This document shows, piece after piece, positions 9,242-16,784 of a DNA stretch of 30,405 nucleotides. Numbering within the stretch: position 1 is the first letter of the stretch; every line of letters starts with the position of its first letter. Under the pieces are notes generated by a model that was not told the DNA's origin, made no database searches, and worked only from the letters and a program-made list of their open reading frames with translations. The translations under genes were made by a program, and so were the position numbers. The stretch comes from an uncultured Eggerthellaceae bacterium (GTDB lineage Bacteria > Actinomycetota > Coriobacteriia > Coriobacteriales > Eggerthellaceae), in assembly GCA_934630485.1 (NCBI GenBank), contig CAKTWD010000007.1, positions 1 to 30,405 of the forward strand. The letters run 5' to 3'.

Positions 9242-9409
9242 GAAATTCCGATCCTCGTGTGCCGAATGGTGTTGCAATCACCAACATCCGCAAATCAACA
9301 TTGTCGAAGCGTCCTTTCCAACAGGGACGCGCTTCAACAAAGCTATTCGCAAGGTTGCGGCTTGCCTTCAGTTTACGTCTTGGTTAACGCCAAAGGGAAA
9401 CCGTTGACA

Positions 9410-9447
9410 AACCGAAGAAACGGGACAGGGCAGGCCCTATCCCGTTT
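9410..9447 (-). terminator. Predicted intrinsic terminator after plsX
   Basis: Hairpin at 9418-9447 with arms AAACGGGA/TCCCGTTT extended inward by AGGGC/GCCCT around one mismatch. On the minus strand it is followed by a weak U-rich run (TTTCTTCGGTTT). It lies 34 bases past the plsX stop and would separate plsX from rnc-smc-ftsY-ffh. Confidence 0.6.
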
Positions 9448-9481
9448 CATTGTATCCCAGCTAAAAAGCTCGCCGACGTTG

Positions 9482-10480
9482 CTATATGGTTTGCGCGATT
9501 AATTCAGAAACCTGCTGGCGAACGGTTTGCGCCGTGGTGATGACGCCGTTCTTGATTGCCTCGGCGTTCGATGAACCATGGCCGACGATGCAAGCGCCCT
9601 TCACGCCCAAAAGCGGCGCGCCACCGTACGCGTCGGGGTTCACCTTGTCCATAAGGCCGCGCAAGCCGCCCATCATGGTTGCAGCGCCCAACTTAGTAAG
9701 AAGCGATGCCTTCATGATGCCCTTGAGCTCGGATAAAAGGACTTTGGACGTGCCCTCGATGGTTTTCAGGCACACGTTGCCAGTGAAACCATCGGTGACG
9801 ATGACGTCGAAGGTGCCCTTCATGATGTCTTTGCCTTCGGCATTGCCCGCGAAGTTGGGAACCTGTTCGCGCATAAGCGCATTAACTTCCTGGGCGAACT
9901 GAGAGCCCTTCGTGTCCTCTTCGCCGATGTTCAAAAGACCGACCTTCGGGTTGGCGATGCCCAAGATCTTGCTTGCGTAAATAGTTGCCATGTTGGCGAA
10001 CTGCACCAGATACTCGGGCTTGCAGTCGGCGTTGGCGCCTACGTCGCACATAACGACGGGCTTGACGGGCGACGGGATGACGGTTGCCAAGGCCGGGCGC
10101 TTGACGCCCTTGGAGCGACCAATGACAAGCGTGCCCGCAACCAGACACGCGCCGGTTGAACCAGCCGAGAAGAAGCCCTGAGCCTCCCCGTCGCGGACCA
10201 ACTGACAGCCGACGACGATGGAAGAATCCTTCTTGTGCTTGACGGCCTCGGCGGGATGCTCGCCCATGTCGATGAACTCGGTGGTAACACGTGCAACGCA
10301 ACGATCGTTTTTAGCCGCAAAAGGCTCGACGACGTCTGCGGGACCGCACAAGATGACCTTTAGGGTGTTGTCGGCGGCCAAAGCCGCCTGAACGCCCTCT
10401 AGAACGACACCGGGGGCGTTATCGCCACCCAAAGCGTCTACTGCGATGGTTGTGAATCGGTCGGTAGATTGATCAGCCAT
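9482..10480 (-). CDS. plsX: Phosphate acyltransferase PlsX
   Basis: Converts acyl-ACP to acyl-phosphate, the acyl donor for PlsY, in the first steps of phosphatidic acid synthesis; peripheral membrane enzyme. The 332 residues begin with the family signature VDALGGDNAPG and include FFSAGSTGA, MCDVGANADCKPEYL and VVTDGFTGNVCLK, all typical. The ATG follows AGGGG. It sits downstream of rpmF, as in many bacteria, but a hairpin separates them (10523-10564). No fabH, fabD or acpP follows. The acyltransferase partner plsY is at 27792-28445. Confidence 0.97.
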   Translation of the reverse strand: MADQSTDRFTTIAVDALGGDNAPGVVLEGVQAALAADNTLKVILCGPADVVEPFAAKNDRCVARVTTEFIDMGEHPAEAVKHKKDSSIVVGCQLVRDGEAQGFFSAGSTGACLVAGTLVIGRSKGVKRPALATVIPSPVKPVVMCDVGANADCKPEYLVQFANMATIYASKILGIANPKVGLLNIGEEDTKGSQFAQEVNALMREQVPNFAGNAEGKDIMKGTFDVIVTDGFTGNVCLKTIEGTSKVLLSELKGIMKASLLTKLGAATMMGGLRGLMDKVNPDAYGGAPLLGVKGACIVGHGSSNAEAIKNGVITTAQTVRQQVSELIAQTI

Positions 10481-10522
10481 GATATCCCCTACGATGCTCT
10501 GCTTTCCCGACGATTGCGGGAT

Positions 10523-10564
10523 TAAAAAGAAAGCCCCCTATCGACACGTGCAGACAGGAGGCTT
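10523..10564 (-). terminator. Terminator-like hairpin between rpmF and plsX
   Basis: On the minus strand, AAGCCTCCT pairs with AGGGGGCTT (one G-U pair) around a 16-base loop, followed directly by TCTTTTT. It begins 22 bases after the rpmF stop and ends before the plsX ribosome-binding site. It could reduce plsX expression relative to the abundant ribosomal protein L32 (inference). Confidence 0.65.
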
Positions 10565-10586
10565 GCATTTACTAAAAGGAGAGAAC

Positions 10587-10766
10587 CTACTCGGTCTCGA
10601 TGACCTCGCGGTTCTTGTAGAAACCGCAATTGGGGCATACGCGATGAGGAAGCTTGACCTCGCCGCACTGCGGGCAAACGGAACGCGAAGGTGCATCCAT
10701 GCGGTCGTGAGTGCTGCGGCGCGTATGAGTACGGATACGGCCCATGCGTTGTTTAGGTACTGCCAT
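10587..10766 (-). CDS. rpmF: 50S ribosomal protein L32
   Basis: A 59-residue protein starting MAVPKQRMGRIRTHTRRS, a clear L32 signature. It contains a four-Cys zinc ribbon (C31, C34, C44, C47; CPQC and CPNC), so it is the zinc-containing C+ form. The ATG is preceded by a strong GAAGGAGAT ribosome-binding site. In most bacteria the gene directly upstream is yceD/DUF177; here that gene is at 14450-14998, displaced by two accessory genes. A promoter-like element lies at 10832-10860. Confidence 0.97.
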   Translation of the reverse strand: MAVPKQRMGRIRTHTRRSTHDRMDAPSRSVCPQCGEVKLPHRVCPNCGFYKNREVIETE

Positions 10767-10831
10767 TTCAAATCTCCTTCTTCAAAAGCCGTCACCGTCG
10801 ACGACCTTGTTGCTTAAACATGCGACACGTA

Positions 10832-10860
10832 ATGGTATCAAAACACCTTGCTCAAAGCAA
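10832..10860 (-). promoter_or_regulatory. Predicted promoter for rpmF-plsX
   Basis: On the minus strand TTGCTT and TACCAT are separated by 17 bases, about 65 bases upstream of the rpmF ATG. It lies downstream of the surface-protein terminator, so rpmF needs its own promoter. The hexamers are only moderate matches. Confidence 0.45.
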
Positions 10861-10913
10861 GCGACAAAGCGAGATCATGTACTTGTTTTGCACAATTCTT
10901 GCCTCTTCCTCAC

Positions 10914-10950
10914 CAAATAAAACGAGAGGCGGCACTTCGGCCGCCTCTCG
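10914..10950 (-). terminator. Strong intrinsic terminator after the surface protein gene
   Basis: A perfect 11-bp GC-rich stem (CGAGAGGCGGC/GCCGCCTCTCG) with a 6-base loop, followed on the minus strand by TTTTATTT. It lies 21 bases beyond the stop codon at 10972. Confidence 0.92.
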
Positions 10951-10971
10951 CAAAGCATCGATCGGCGATGA

Positions 10972-13101
10972 TTAACGCTGGTTGCGACGACGCATCATAA
11001 TCGCGCCAAGCGCGACAACAAGAGCGACAGCGCTAACGGCACCGACGACGAGCATCAAAGCGTTATCACCGGTCTGGGCAATTGCCGGCTCCTTCTGAGG
11101 AGCCGGCTGCTCAGTGGTGGGCTTATCTACCGTCTTGTCAGCCCCATCGGTCTTCTCGCCCTCGTATTCGACCTTCTTGTAGCCAGCGTACAACGTGATG
11201 TCCCCACTCACCGGGTTCGAGAAATCATACTTCTCAGAAGCAGCCTCATCGGTGAACCAGCCAGCGAACTGGTATCCCCTAAAATAAGGATCCTCGGGCT
11301 GATCGATGGCCTTACCCGACTCAACCAACGCGACATTCGTGAAATCGTTGAACTTGTCGACGAACTTCACCTCGTGATAAACCACCTCGGGCGCCTTATC
11401 GCTGGTCAAAACCGCATAGGAAGAAAAACGGTCGGTTTTGAACGTGATGGCTCCCGTGGCCTCGTCGACGTTAATCGGATCGATGAAGTCAACCTTGCCA
11501 TCGTGGTTGCGAGCGATACGAACGACCTTGCCCTTCACGGTGGAAGGGTCAACGGTAACGGTGATCGTCAGCTCCTCGGGAAGCTGTGCAACTTCGGCAC
11601 TGACAGAAGATTTCACAACGCCATCTGCATCGGTAACTGAAACAAGCAGGCTCACCGACAGGTCAAGAGGCGTGATTGCTTCGTTTTCGCTCTTCGCCTT
11701 GTTGATGGCTTCATCGGCAACAGCGCTAGGCTGAGCGTTGACAACCAGGGTGGCAGAAACAGAATCGGCAGGAGCGATAGTGCCAAGCTCCGCCTTCAAC
11801 TGTTGCTGATCCTTGACTGCTACCGGAAGGTCCTTACCGCTCTTCAACGAATTCGCCGAGTCAAGGGCAGCCTGAGCGAGCTGGTTCTGTGCCTCGGGAG
11901 CAACCTGGGGCTTGACATCAGAAGCGTTCACGACAACCGAACCGTCGCTCTTGCTTTCCTTGTCTGCCACCACGGCCTGCTTCTTCGTGATGTCATAGAG
12001 GCCAGCGCTGTTAAGCGTGGCGACATAGCCATTAGCAACGTATCCCGCGTCGGGCTTGGCATTGAACGCACCCGCCGAAATGAAACCATTCAGATTTTCA
12101 CTGAAAACAACGCCGGTGAACGAGCCGCCATTGACGGCAAGCTTGACTTTGGAAATATCCTCGGCGCTATTCTGCTGGACGTTCTTCTCGCAAATGGCGT
12201 GATTGCCGGAAATAGCTCCGCTGTTCACCGTAACATCGATGGTCTGCTTGGTGGTGTGCTGGGCAATGGCAATGCCGGCACCATCGACGGCGGTTCCCCC
12301 GCCATTAGGACCGCAAGTGAACGAATCTCCGCCCTTGATGGTGGAGTTGTCAACGACTAGGTTTCCGGCGCGCACCTCGATGCCCGTGGCATTAGCCGCG
12401 ATAGTGGAATCCTTCACCGAAGTCGCGGCAAAGCCGGCCTGGTAGATACCGTGCCCGTTAACGGTGATGGTGGCACCATTCACATTCACCGTATTAGGGG
12501 AAGTGATGTTGCCATTCACCGTAATGCCGTTTCCTCCGGAAAGCTCACCGTACAGATTCAGGGTTGCGTTGCTGCAATCCGACCAAAAAGAAATGCAGAA
12601 GTCATTCTGCGGCGCGTAAATCCAAAGATCGTTCTCAACGGTAAGCGACGCGGCACCGTTCAGCCAGATAACGGAACCTGCCCCTTTAGAATTATTGCGA
12701 ACCTGAATGGAGCCGTTCTTGAAGGTGACATTGGCATAGATGTCGAACACCGTGCCGTTCGCCTTGCCAACCGTTTTCCCACCGAAATCGATGGTGATAT
12801 CCCGGTCGATGGCAGCACCCTCAAAATCTTGAACGTCTTTGAGAAGCTTGACCGTATCGCCAGCCTTTGCTGCCGCAATCGCCTCTTCAAGCGAGGCGTA
12901 ACCCACGCCGCCAACCATGGCAACGGGATCTTGAACCTCATCATTTCCCTTAGGCGCCTGACCGGAAGCGGTATTGTCATTGGCCTGCCCTGCCGCGGTT
13001 TCGCCATCAGCCGCAAATGCAGCCACCGGGAAACTAAGCGAGGCGATCAGCGCAACGGAGCAAACCAGCGAGAGCGGCTTTTTGCCTAGTGATCGCTTCA
13101 T
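10972..13101 (-). CDS. Sortase-anchored beta-helix surface protein with InlB-type repeat
   Basis: A 709-residue secreted cell-wall protein. Residues 1-30 form a signal peptide (basic start, hydrophobic core, cleavage near AFA-AD). Residues about 55-85 (YASLEEAIAAAKAGDTVKL) resemble the N-terminus of many Coriobacteriia and Firmicutes adhesins. Residues about 85-375 have short Val/Asn/Gly repeats (TVNVNGATITVNGHGIYQ) typical of a right-handed beta-helix. A further region at about 380-570 is unassigned. Residues 575-643 look like an InlB B-repeat (FAGWFTDEAASEKYDFSNPV). A Pro/Glu/Lys linker then leads to IAQTGD (674-679), a membrane helix (about 682-703) and RRRNQR. The sorting signal resembles LAxTG motifs rather than LPxTG. 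The ligand is unknown; adhesion is inferred. Confidence 0.85.
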   Translation of the reverse strand: MKRSLGKKPLSLVCSVALIASLSFPVAAFAADGETAAGQANDNTASGQAPKGNDEVQDPVAMVGGVGYASLEEAIAAAKAGDTVKLLKDVQDFEGAAIDRDITIDFGGKTVGKANGTVFDIYANVTFKNGSIQVRNNSKGAGSVIWLNGAASLTVENDLWIYAPQNDFCISFWSDCSNATLNLYGELSGGNGITVNGNITSPNTVNVNGATITVNGHGIYQAGFAATSVKDSTIAANATGIEVRAGNLVVDNSTIKGGDSFTCGPNGGGTAVDGAGIAIAQHTTKQTIDVTVNSGAISGNHAICEKNVQQNSAEDISKVKLAVNGGSFTGVVFSENLNGFISAGAFNAKPDAGYVANGYVATLNSAGLYDITKKQAVVADKESKSDGSVVVNASDVKPQVAPEAQNQLAQAALDSANSLKSGKDLPVAVKDQQQLKAELGTIAPADSVSATLVVNAQPSAVADEAINKAKSENEAITPLDLSVSLLVSVTDADGVVKSSVSAEVAQLPEELTITVTVDPSTVKGKVVRIARNHDGKVDFIDPINVDEATGAITFKTDRFSSYAVLTSDKAPEVVYHEVKFVDKFNDFTNVALVESGKAIDQPEDPYFRGYQFAGWFTDEAASEKYDFSNPVSGDITLYAGYKKVEYEGEKTDGADKTVDKPTTEQPAPQKEPAIAQTGDNALMLVVGAVSAVALVVALGAIMMRRRNQR

Positions 13102-13148
13102 CCCAACTCCTATCCATTTCGATCAATCCGATAGTACAAACCAAATTA

Positions 13149-13154
13149 ATTATA
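13149..13154 (-). promoter_or_regulatory. Candidate -10 element for the surface protein gene
   Basis: TATAAT on the minus strand in an AT-rich stretch about 48 bases upstream of the ATG at 13101. The -35 position (TATCAC-like at 17 bases) is poor. The gene itself has a GGAG ribosome-binding site. Since the SDR gene upstream ends in a strong terminator, a promoter in this gap is expected. Confidence 0.35.
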
Positions 13155-13243
13155 TTGCGCAACAACGAGCTGTGATATAGGTTTATACAATGACGAGACG
13201 ATCAAAAGACCCGTTCAGCGGCATAAGTAGGTGTTTTCCCGGA

Positions 13244-13278
13244 TAGAAAAAGCGACCCGACATGATGTCGAGTCGCTT
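13244..13278 (-). terminator. Strong intrinsic terminator after the SDR gene
   Basis: Minus-strand stem AAGCGACTCGACAT pairing with ATGTCGGGTCGCTT (one G-U pair), then TTTTCTAT. It starts 27 bases past the stop codon of the dehydrogenase. Confidence 0.9.
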
Positions 13279-13305
13279 GCGAATCGATTCCGCGAACGGA
13301 AGACC

Positions 13306-14070
<765 letters not shown>

Positions 14071-14271
14071 TTCGTTTCTCCCATCTTGACGTGATCAATG
14101 ATGATGGTGCCATCTTAGTCCCGAGTGCCCAGCGCAGGTTCTAGCAAGGGCGAAACGTCCGTTAAGCTCGGTTAAAGGTTGCACTGTTTTCGCAGGTCAG
14201 ACGAGGTTTACCTGTTATCAAGAAATACCATGCCGCCGACCGAAGACAATCTCTTGCCACCTGAATCTGGT

Positions 14272-14287
14272 TGCATAATATTACGCA
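14272..14287. promoter_or_regulatory. Imperfect palindrome, possible operator
   Basis: TGCATAATATTACGCA has 14 of 16 positions symmetric: TGC/GCA ends and a TAATATTA core. It is about 200 bases upstream of the SDR start. The size and symmetry fit a dimeric repressor site such as TetR or MarR types, but no regulator gene is adjacent. Speculative. Confidence 0.25.
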
Positions 14288-14384
14288 GTTATACGGTTTT
14301 TTGGCATGATTTCAACAGCCGCAAGAACCTTCGAAAACCAGGAACGCCCGCCAAAAAGCGGCGTCTGCATTGACCCTGGCTATG

Positions 14385-14417
14385 AAAAACGCGCCTGCCG
14401 AACGAACGGCAGACGCG
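14385..14417 (-). terminator. Intrinsic terminator after DUF177
   Basis: Stem CGCGTCTGCCG/CGGCAGGCGCG (one G-U pair) with a 6-base loop, followed on the minus strand by TTTTTC. It lies about 30 bases past the DUF177 stop and ends the sepIVA-like/DUF177 unit. Confidence 0.88.
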
Positions 14418-14449
14418 CATCCAAAACAAGACATTTGACCTAAGCAAGG

Positions 14450-14998
14450 TTACTCTTCGAATGAAAGACCCTTCAAGGCCGCAAACGGGTTCTTAGCCTC
14501 TTCGAATTCTTCAAGCTCTTCGTTTTTGCAACCGCAGTCACCATCGTTGAGGTTGGCGCCGCACTCAGGGCAAAGGCCCTTGCAATCGTCAGAACAAAGC
14601 GGGATCTCGGGGGCATCGACGATAAGAGCCGCCTCGATAAGCGGAGCCAAGTCGATGATATGGTTCTCAGGAAGGACGTCGAATTCGTCGCCCTCCATAT
14701 CGTCGGGCACAGCGGACTCGTCGTTGATCAGAAAATAGCCCTCAATGCTTCCATCGAGGTCGTATTCGACATCTTCCAAGCAACGAGCGCACTGGGTGGT
14801 AGCAACACCATAAGCGCGACCCATGATAAGCAGTGCATCACCCGTGTTGGTAACCTCGACATCCCAGGTTACGGGAGTCGAGAAGCGGTATTCGTCGAAG
14901 CCCGCCATAAGGACATCAAGCTTGAGCTGGCCTTCAAAATGCGAGCTCTCCGCGATAGCGAAGAGCTCGGCCGGGATCTTTATAGTTGCGTCGTTCAT
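14450..14998 (-). CDS. yceD: DUF177 (YceD-family) protein
   Basis: A 182-residue YceD/DUF177 protein. Family hallmarks are CARCLEDVEYDLDG (C70, C73) and a C-terminal Cys cluster (C135, C139, C143, C146, C155, C157; GLCPECGANLNDG) that probably binds zinc. Family members are linked to 23S rRNA accumulation and are normally encoded directly before rpmF. Here a 3.7-kb accessory segment and a terminator lie between them. The start is 21 bases after the sepIVA-like gene, so those two are likely co-transcribed. Confidence 0.93.
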   Translation of the reverse strand: MNDATIKIPAELFAIAESSHFEGQLKLDVLMAGFDEYRFSTPVTWDVEVTNTGDALLIMGRAYGVATTQCARCLEDVEYDLDGSIEGYFLINDESAVPDDMEGDEFDVLPENHIIDLAPLIEAALIVDAPEIPLCSDDCKGLCPECGANLNDGDCGCKNEELEEFEEAKNPFAALKGLSFEE

Positions 14999-15019
14999 GA
15001 AACCGAACCCAAACCGCGT

Positions 15020-15487
15020 TTAACGGTTCTGCGTAGTGGCGTTCAAACGATCGCGGCAACGGCGAACGTTGGTGAGCAGTGTGTCAAGGCTCTGCTCGAC
15101 ATGACCGAACACCTCGTCGGCGTAATCCTCGGCACCAGCGCGGGTCTGGCGCTCGAGCTCGCGAGCGTCGGCCAAGATCTGGTCGCTCTGCTGCTGGGAG
15201 ATGCGGACGATCTCGCGCTCGGAGGCAATAGTCATAGCCTGATCACGGGCATCCTCGATCATGCGATTCGCCTCGGCCTCGGCGTCGTCCAAGAGGCTCT
15301 GACGCTCGCGGACGATCTGACGAGCCTGAGAGAACTCGCTCGGGAACGTGTCGCGGATCTCGTCCATGATCTCGAAAGCGGCGGAAATATCCACCTGGCG
15401 GAAATTGCTTTTACCGAAAGCGGGCTTCGACTCCTCAAGAAGGATGGAGAGCTCTTCGAGCAGCCCCAAAACTCCGGTTTCGTCCAT
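15020..15487 (-). CDS. SepIVA/DivIVA-like coiled-coil protein
   Basis: A 155-residue protein that is almost wholly helical. A short N-terminal segment (MDETGVLGLLEELSILLEES) precedes a long Glu/Arg/Ala-rich coiled coil from about 50 to 140. I chose the ATG at 15485-15487 because GGAAGGA precedes it; a longer in-frame reading to 15595 has no such site and a non-homologous-looking extension. In Mycobacterium a DivIVA-like septation protein (SepIVA) is encoded next to the DUF177 and rnc genes, so context supports a role in septum or cell-envelope organisation. Related proteins are often misnamed as ATP synthase subunit B-like. Function is inferred. Confidence 0.8.
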   Translation of the reverse strand: MDETGVLGLLEELSILLEESKPAFGKSNFRQVDISAAFEIMDEIRDTFPSEFSQARQIVRERQSLLDDAEAEANRMIEDARDQAMTIASEREIVRISQQQSDQILADARELERQTRAGAEDYADEVFGHVEQSLDTLLTNVRRCRDRLNATTQNR

Positions 15488-15726
15488 GATTATCCTTCCA
15501 CGCATGCTGTATTTTGGTTGCGTTTGCGCTTTAGCTAATTGGCTTACAGCTTGCCGAATTGTATCAGGTTTGCCAGAACCCACTCGGCGAATCACAAACT
15601 AGGCATATTCTAGCATGTCATTCCAGCACGTCGCAGGCGTATTTTCACCTCTCCACGCACAGACACACCACCCTAAGCCGCTACCCTACCTAGCAGATTG
15701 AAGCAGTGCGAATCTTAGCCATTCAG

Positions 15727-16206
15727 CTACAGCGGGAACTTGCTGCGAAGAGCCTCCGCCACGCACGGCGGAACGAATTGGTCGATGTCACCGCGAAAGC
15801 TGGCGATCTCGCGAACAATCGAGCTGGAAAGGTACATGTACTCGGGGGGCGACATGATGAAGACGGTCTCGAGCGTTTCCGAAAGCTGATAGTTCAGCGC
15901 GGTCATTTGGAACTCGTACTCGAAGTCGGTAATGGCACGAAGACCCTTCACGACGACGTTCGCACCCTGTTCGTGAGCGAAATCGACGAGCAGCCCCGTG
16001 AACGGCATGACCTTGACGTTGTCAAGATGCGCGGTTGCCTGCTCAACGAGTTTGACGCGCTCCTCAAGCGTGAACAGCGGGCTTTTCTTCTGAGATGCGG
16101 CAACGGCGACGGTAACCTCGTCCATCAGCTGGGCCGCACGGGTAATCACATCAAGGTGGCCATTCGTGATCGGGTCGAATGTACCGGGAGTAAGAGCTAT
16201 CTTCAT
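15727..16206 (-). CDS. coaD: Phosphopantetheine adenylyltransferase CoaD
   Basis: Fourth step of coenzyme A synthesis: ATP plus 4'-phosphopantetheine gives dephospho-CoA. The 159 residues match the family length. The nucleotidyltransferase motif is TNGH (14-17) after PGTFDP. KGLRAITDFEYE (87-98) and SSSIVRE (127-133) are the conserved substrate and ATP-binding segments. It overlaps rsmD by 4 bases (ATGA), so translation is probably coupled. The rsmD-coaD pair is conserved in many bacteria. Confidence 0.98.
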   Translation of the reverse strand: MKIALTPGTFDPITNGHLDVITRAAQLMDEVTVAVAASQKKSPLFTLEERVKLVEQATAHLDNVKVMPFTGLLVDFAHEQGANVVVKGLRAITDFEYEFQMTALNYQLSETLETVFIMSPPEYMYLSSSIVREIASFRGDIDQFVPPCVAEALRSKFPL

Positions 16207-16784
16207 TGTTCGAACCTCATCATGGTGACAGCGGTTATACCGTATTTCTTCGTTACTTCCACCTGAAAGTCGCTGACAACGTCGATGGCGGCATCGACTT
16301 CGGCACGATCTGCCTGCGCGTGCTCATAGACTATCACAGCATCTTCGGAAAGGGCGTTCGCCTGCGCCAACGAGCGTACCAAATCGAGCACGTCATCTAT
16401 CCGATAAGCATACGGAGGGTCTAAGAAAACGACGTCAAACGGCGCGTCGATCATCGCGGGCGCGAACTTGAACACGTCTTGACGAATCAAACGCCCCATG
16501 CGCGAATCAATGCCGAGCTTACGCAAGTTGCCCTCAATGACCTTTTGCGCCTTTCGATCGCGCTCGAAAAACAGCGCGTACGACGCCCCACGCGACAAAG
16601 ACTCAAGCCCCAGGGCCCCCGAGCCTGCAAAAGCATCGAGGACGCGATCGCCCTCCAAGCCGCCTCGCAGGCTGGATAGCGAGCTCATCAGGGCCTCTCG
16701 CACGCGATCGGTGGTCGGGCGCGTGCCCTCCCCTTCGGGCGCGTCGATTACACGCCCACGATACTGACCGGAAACGATTCGCAT
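16203..16784 (-). CDS. rsmD: 16S rRNA (guanine-N2)-methyltransferase RsmD
   Basis: Methylates G966 (E. coli numbering) of 16S rRNA using SAM. The 193 residues include the N-terminal MRIVSGQYRGR typical of RsmD, the SAM-binding loop LDAFAGSGALG (49-59) and the catalytic DPPY (122-125). Its ATG directly abuts the recG stop codon, and its end overlaps coaD by 4 bases, which places it in the middle of a tightly packed operon. Confidence 0.96.
   Translation of the reverse strand: MRIVSGQYRGRVIDAPEGEGTRPTTDRVREALMSSLSSLRGGLEGDRVLDAFAGSGALGLESLSRGASYALFFERDRKAQKVIEGNLRKLGIDSRMGRLIRQDVFKFAPAMIDAPFDVVFLDPPYAYRIDDVLDLVRSLAQANALSEDAVIVYEHAQADRAEVDAAIDVVSDFQVEVTKKYGITAVTMMRFEQ

Larger units (their letters stand above)
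14071..14449. other. 379-base gene-free region upstream of the SDR gene
   Basis: No supported gene. It contains the SDR ribosome-binding site near 14075-14080, an imperfect palindrome at 14272-14287 and the DUF177 terminator at 14385-14417. A plus-strand reading frame here begins with TTG, has no ribosome-binding site and a composition unlike the neighbours, so I do not call it. It is more AT-rich around 14270-14310 than the surrounding genes. Confidence 0.7.

Noticed and set aside
9242..9277. 12-residue N-terminal extension of RNase III from a TTG
   Set aside because: The GTG at 9241 has GAGGA upstream while the TTG has none; the extension looks unlike RNase III N-termini.
14179..14373. 64-codon plus-strand frame in the gap upstream of the SDR gene
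   Set aside because: Starts with TTG, no ribosome-binding site, no similarity to any family I know, and it overlaps the palindrome.
15488..15595. 36-residue extension of the SepIVA-like protein
   Set aside because: The ATG at 15487 has a strong GGAAGGA site and begins with the family-like segment; the extension contains basic, unstructured residues.
15488..15726. Possible tRNA or small RNA in the gap between coaD and the SepIVA-like gene
   Set aside because: No cloverleaf arms, T-loop motif or clear terminator were found; only a loose -10-like TACAAT on the minus strand.
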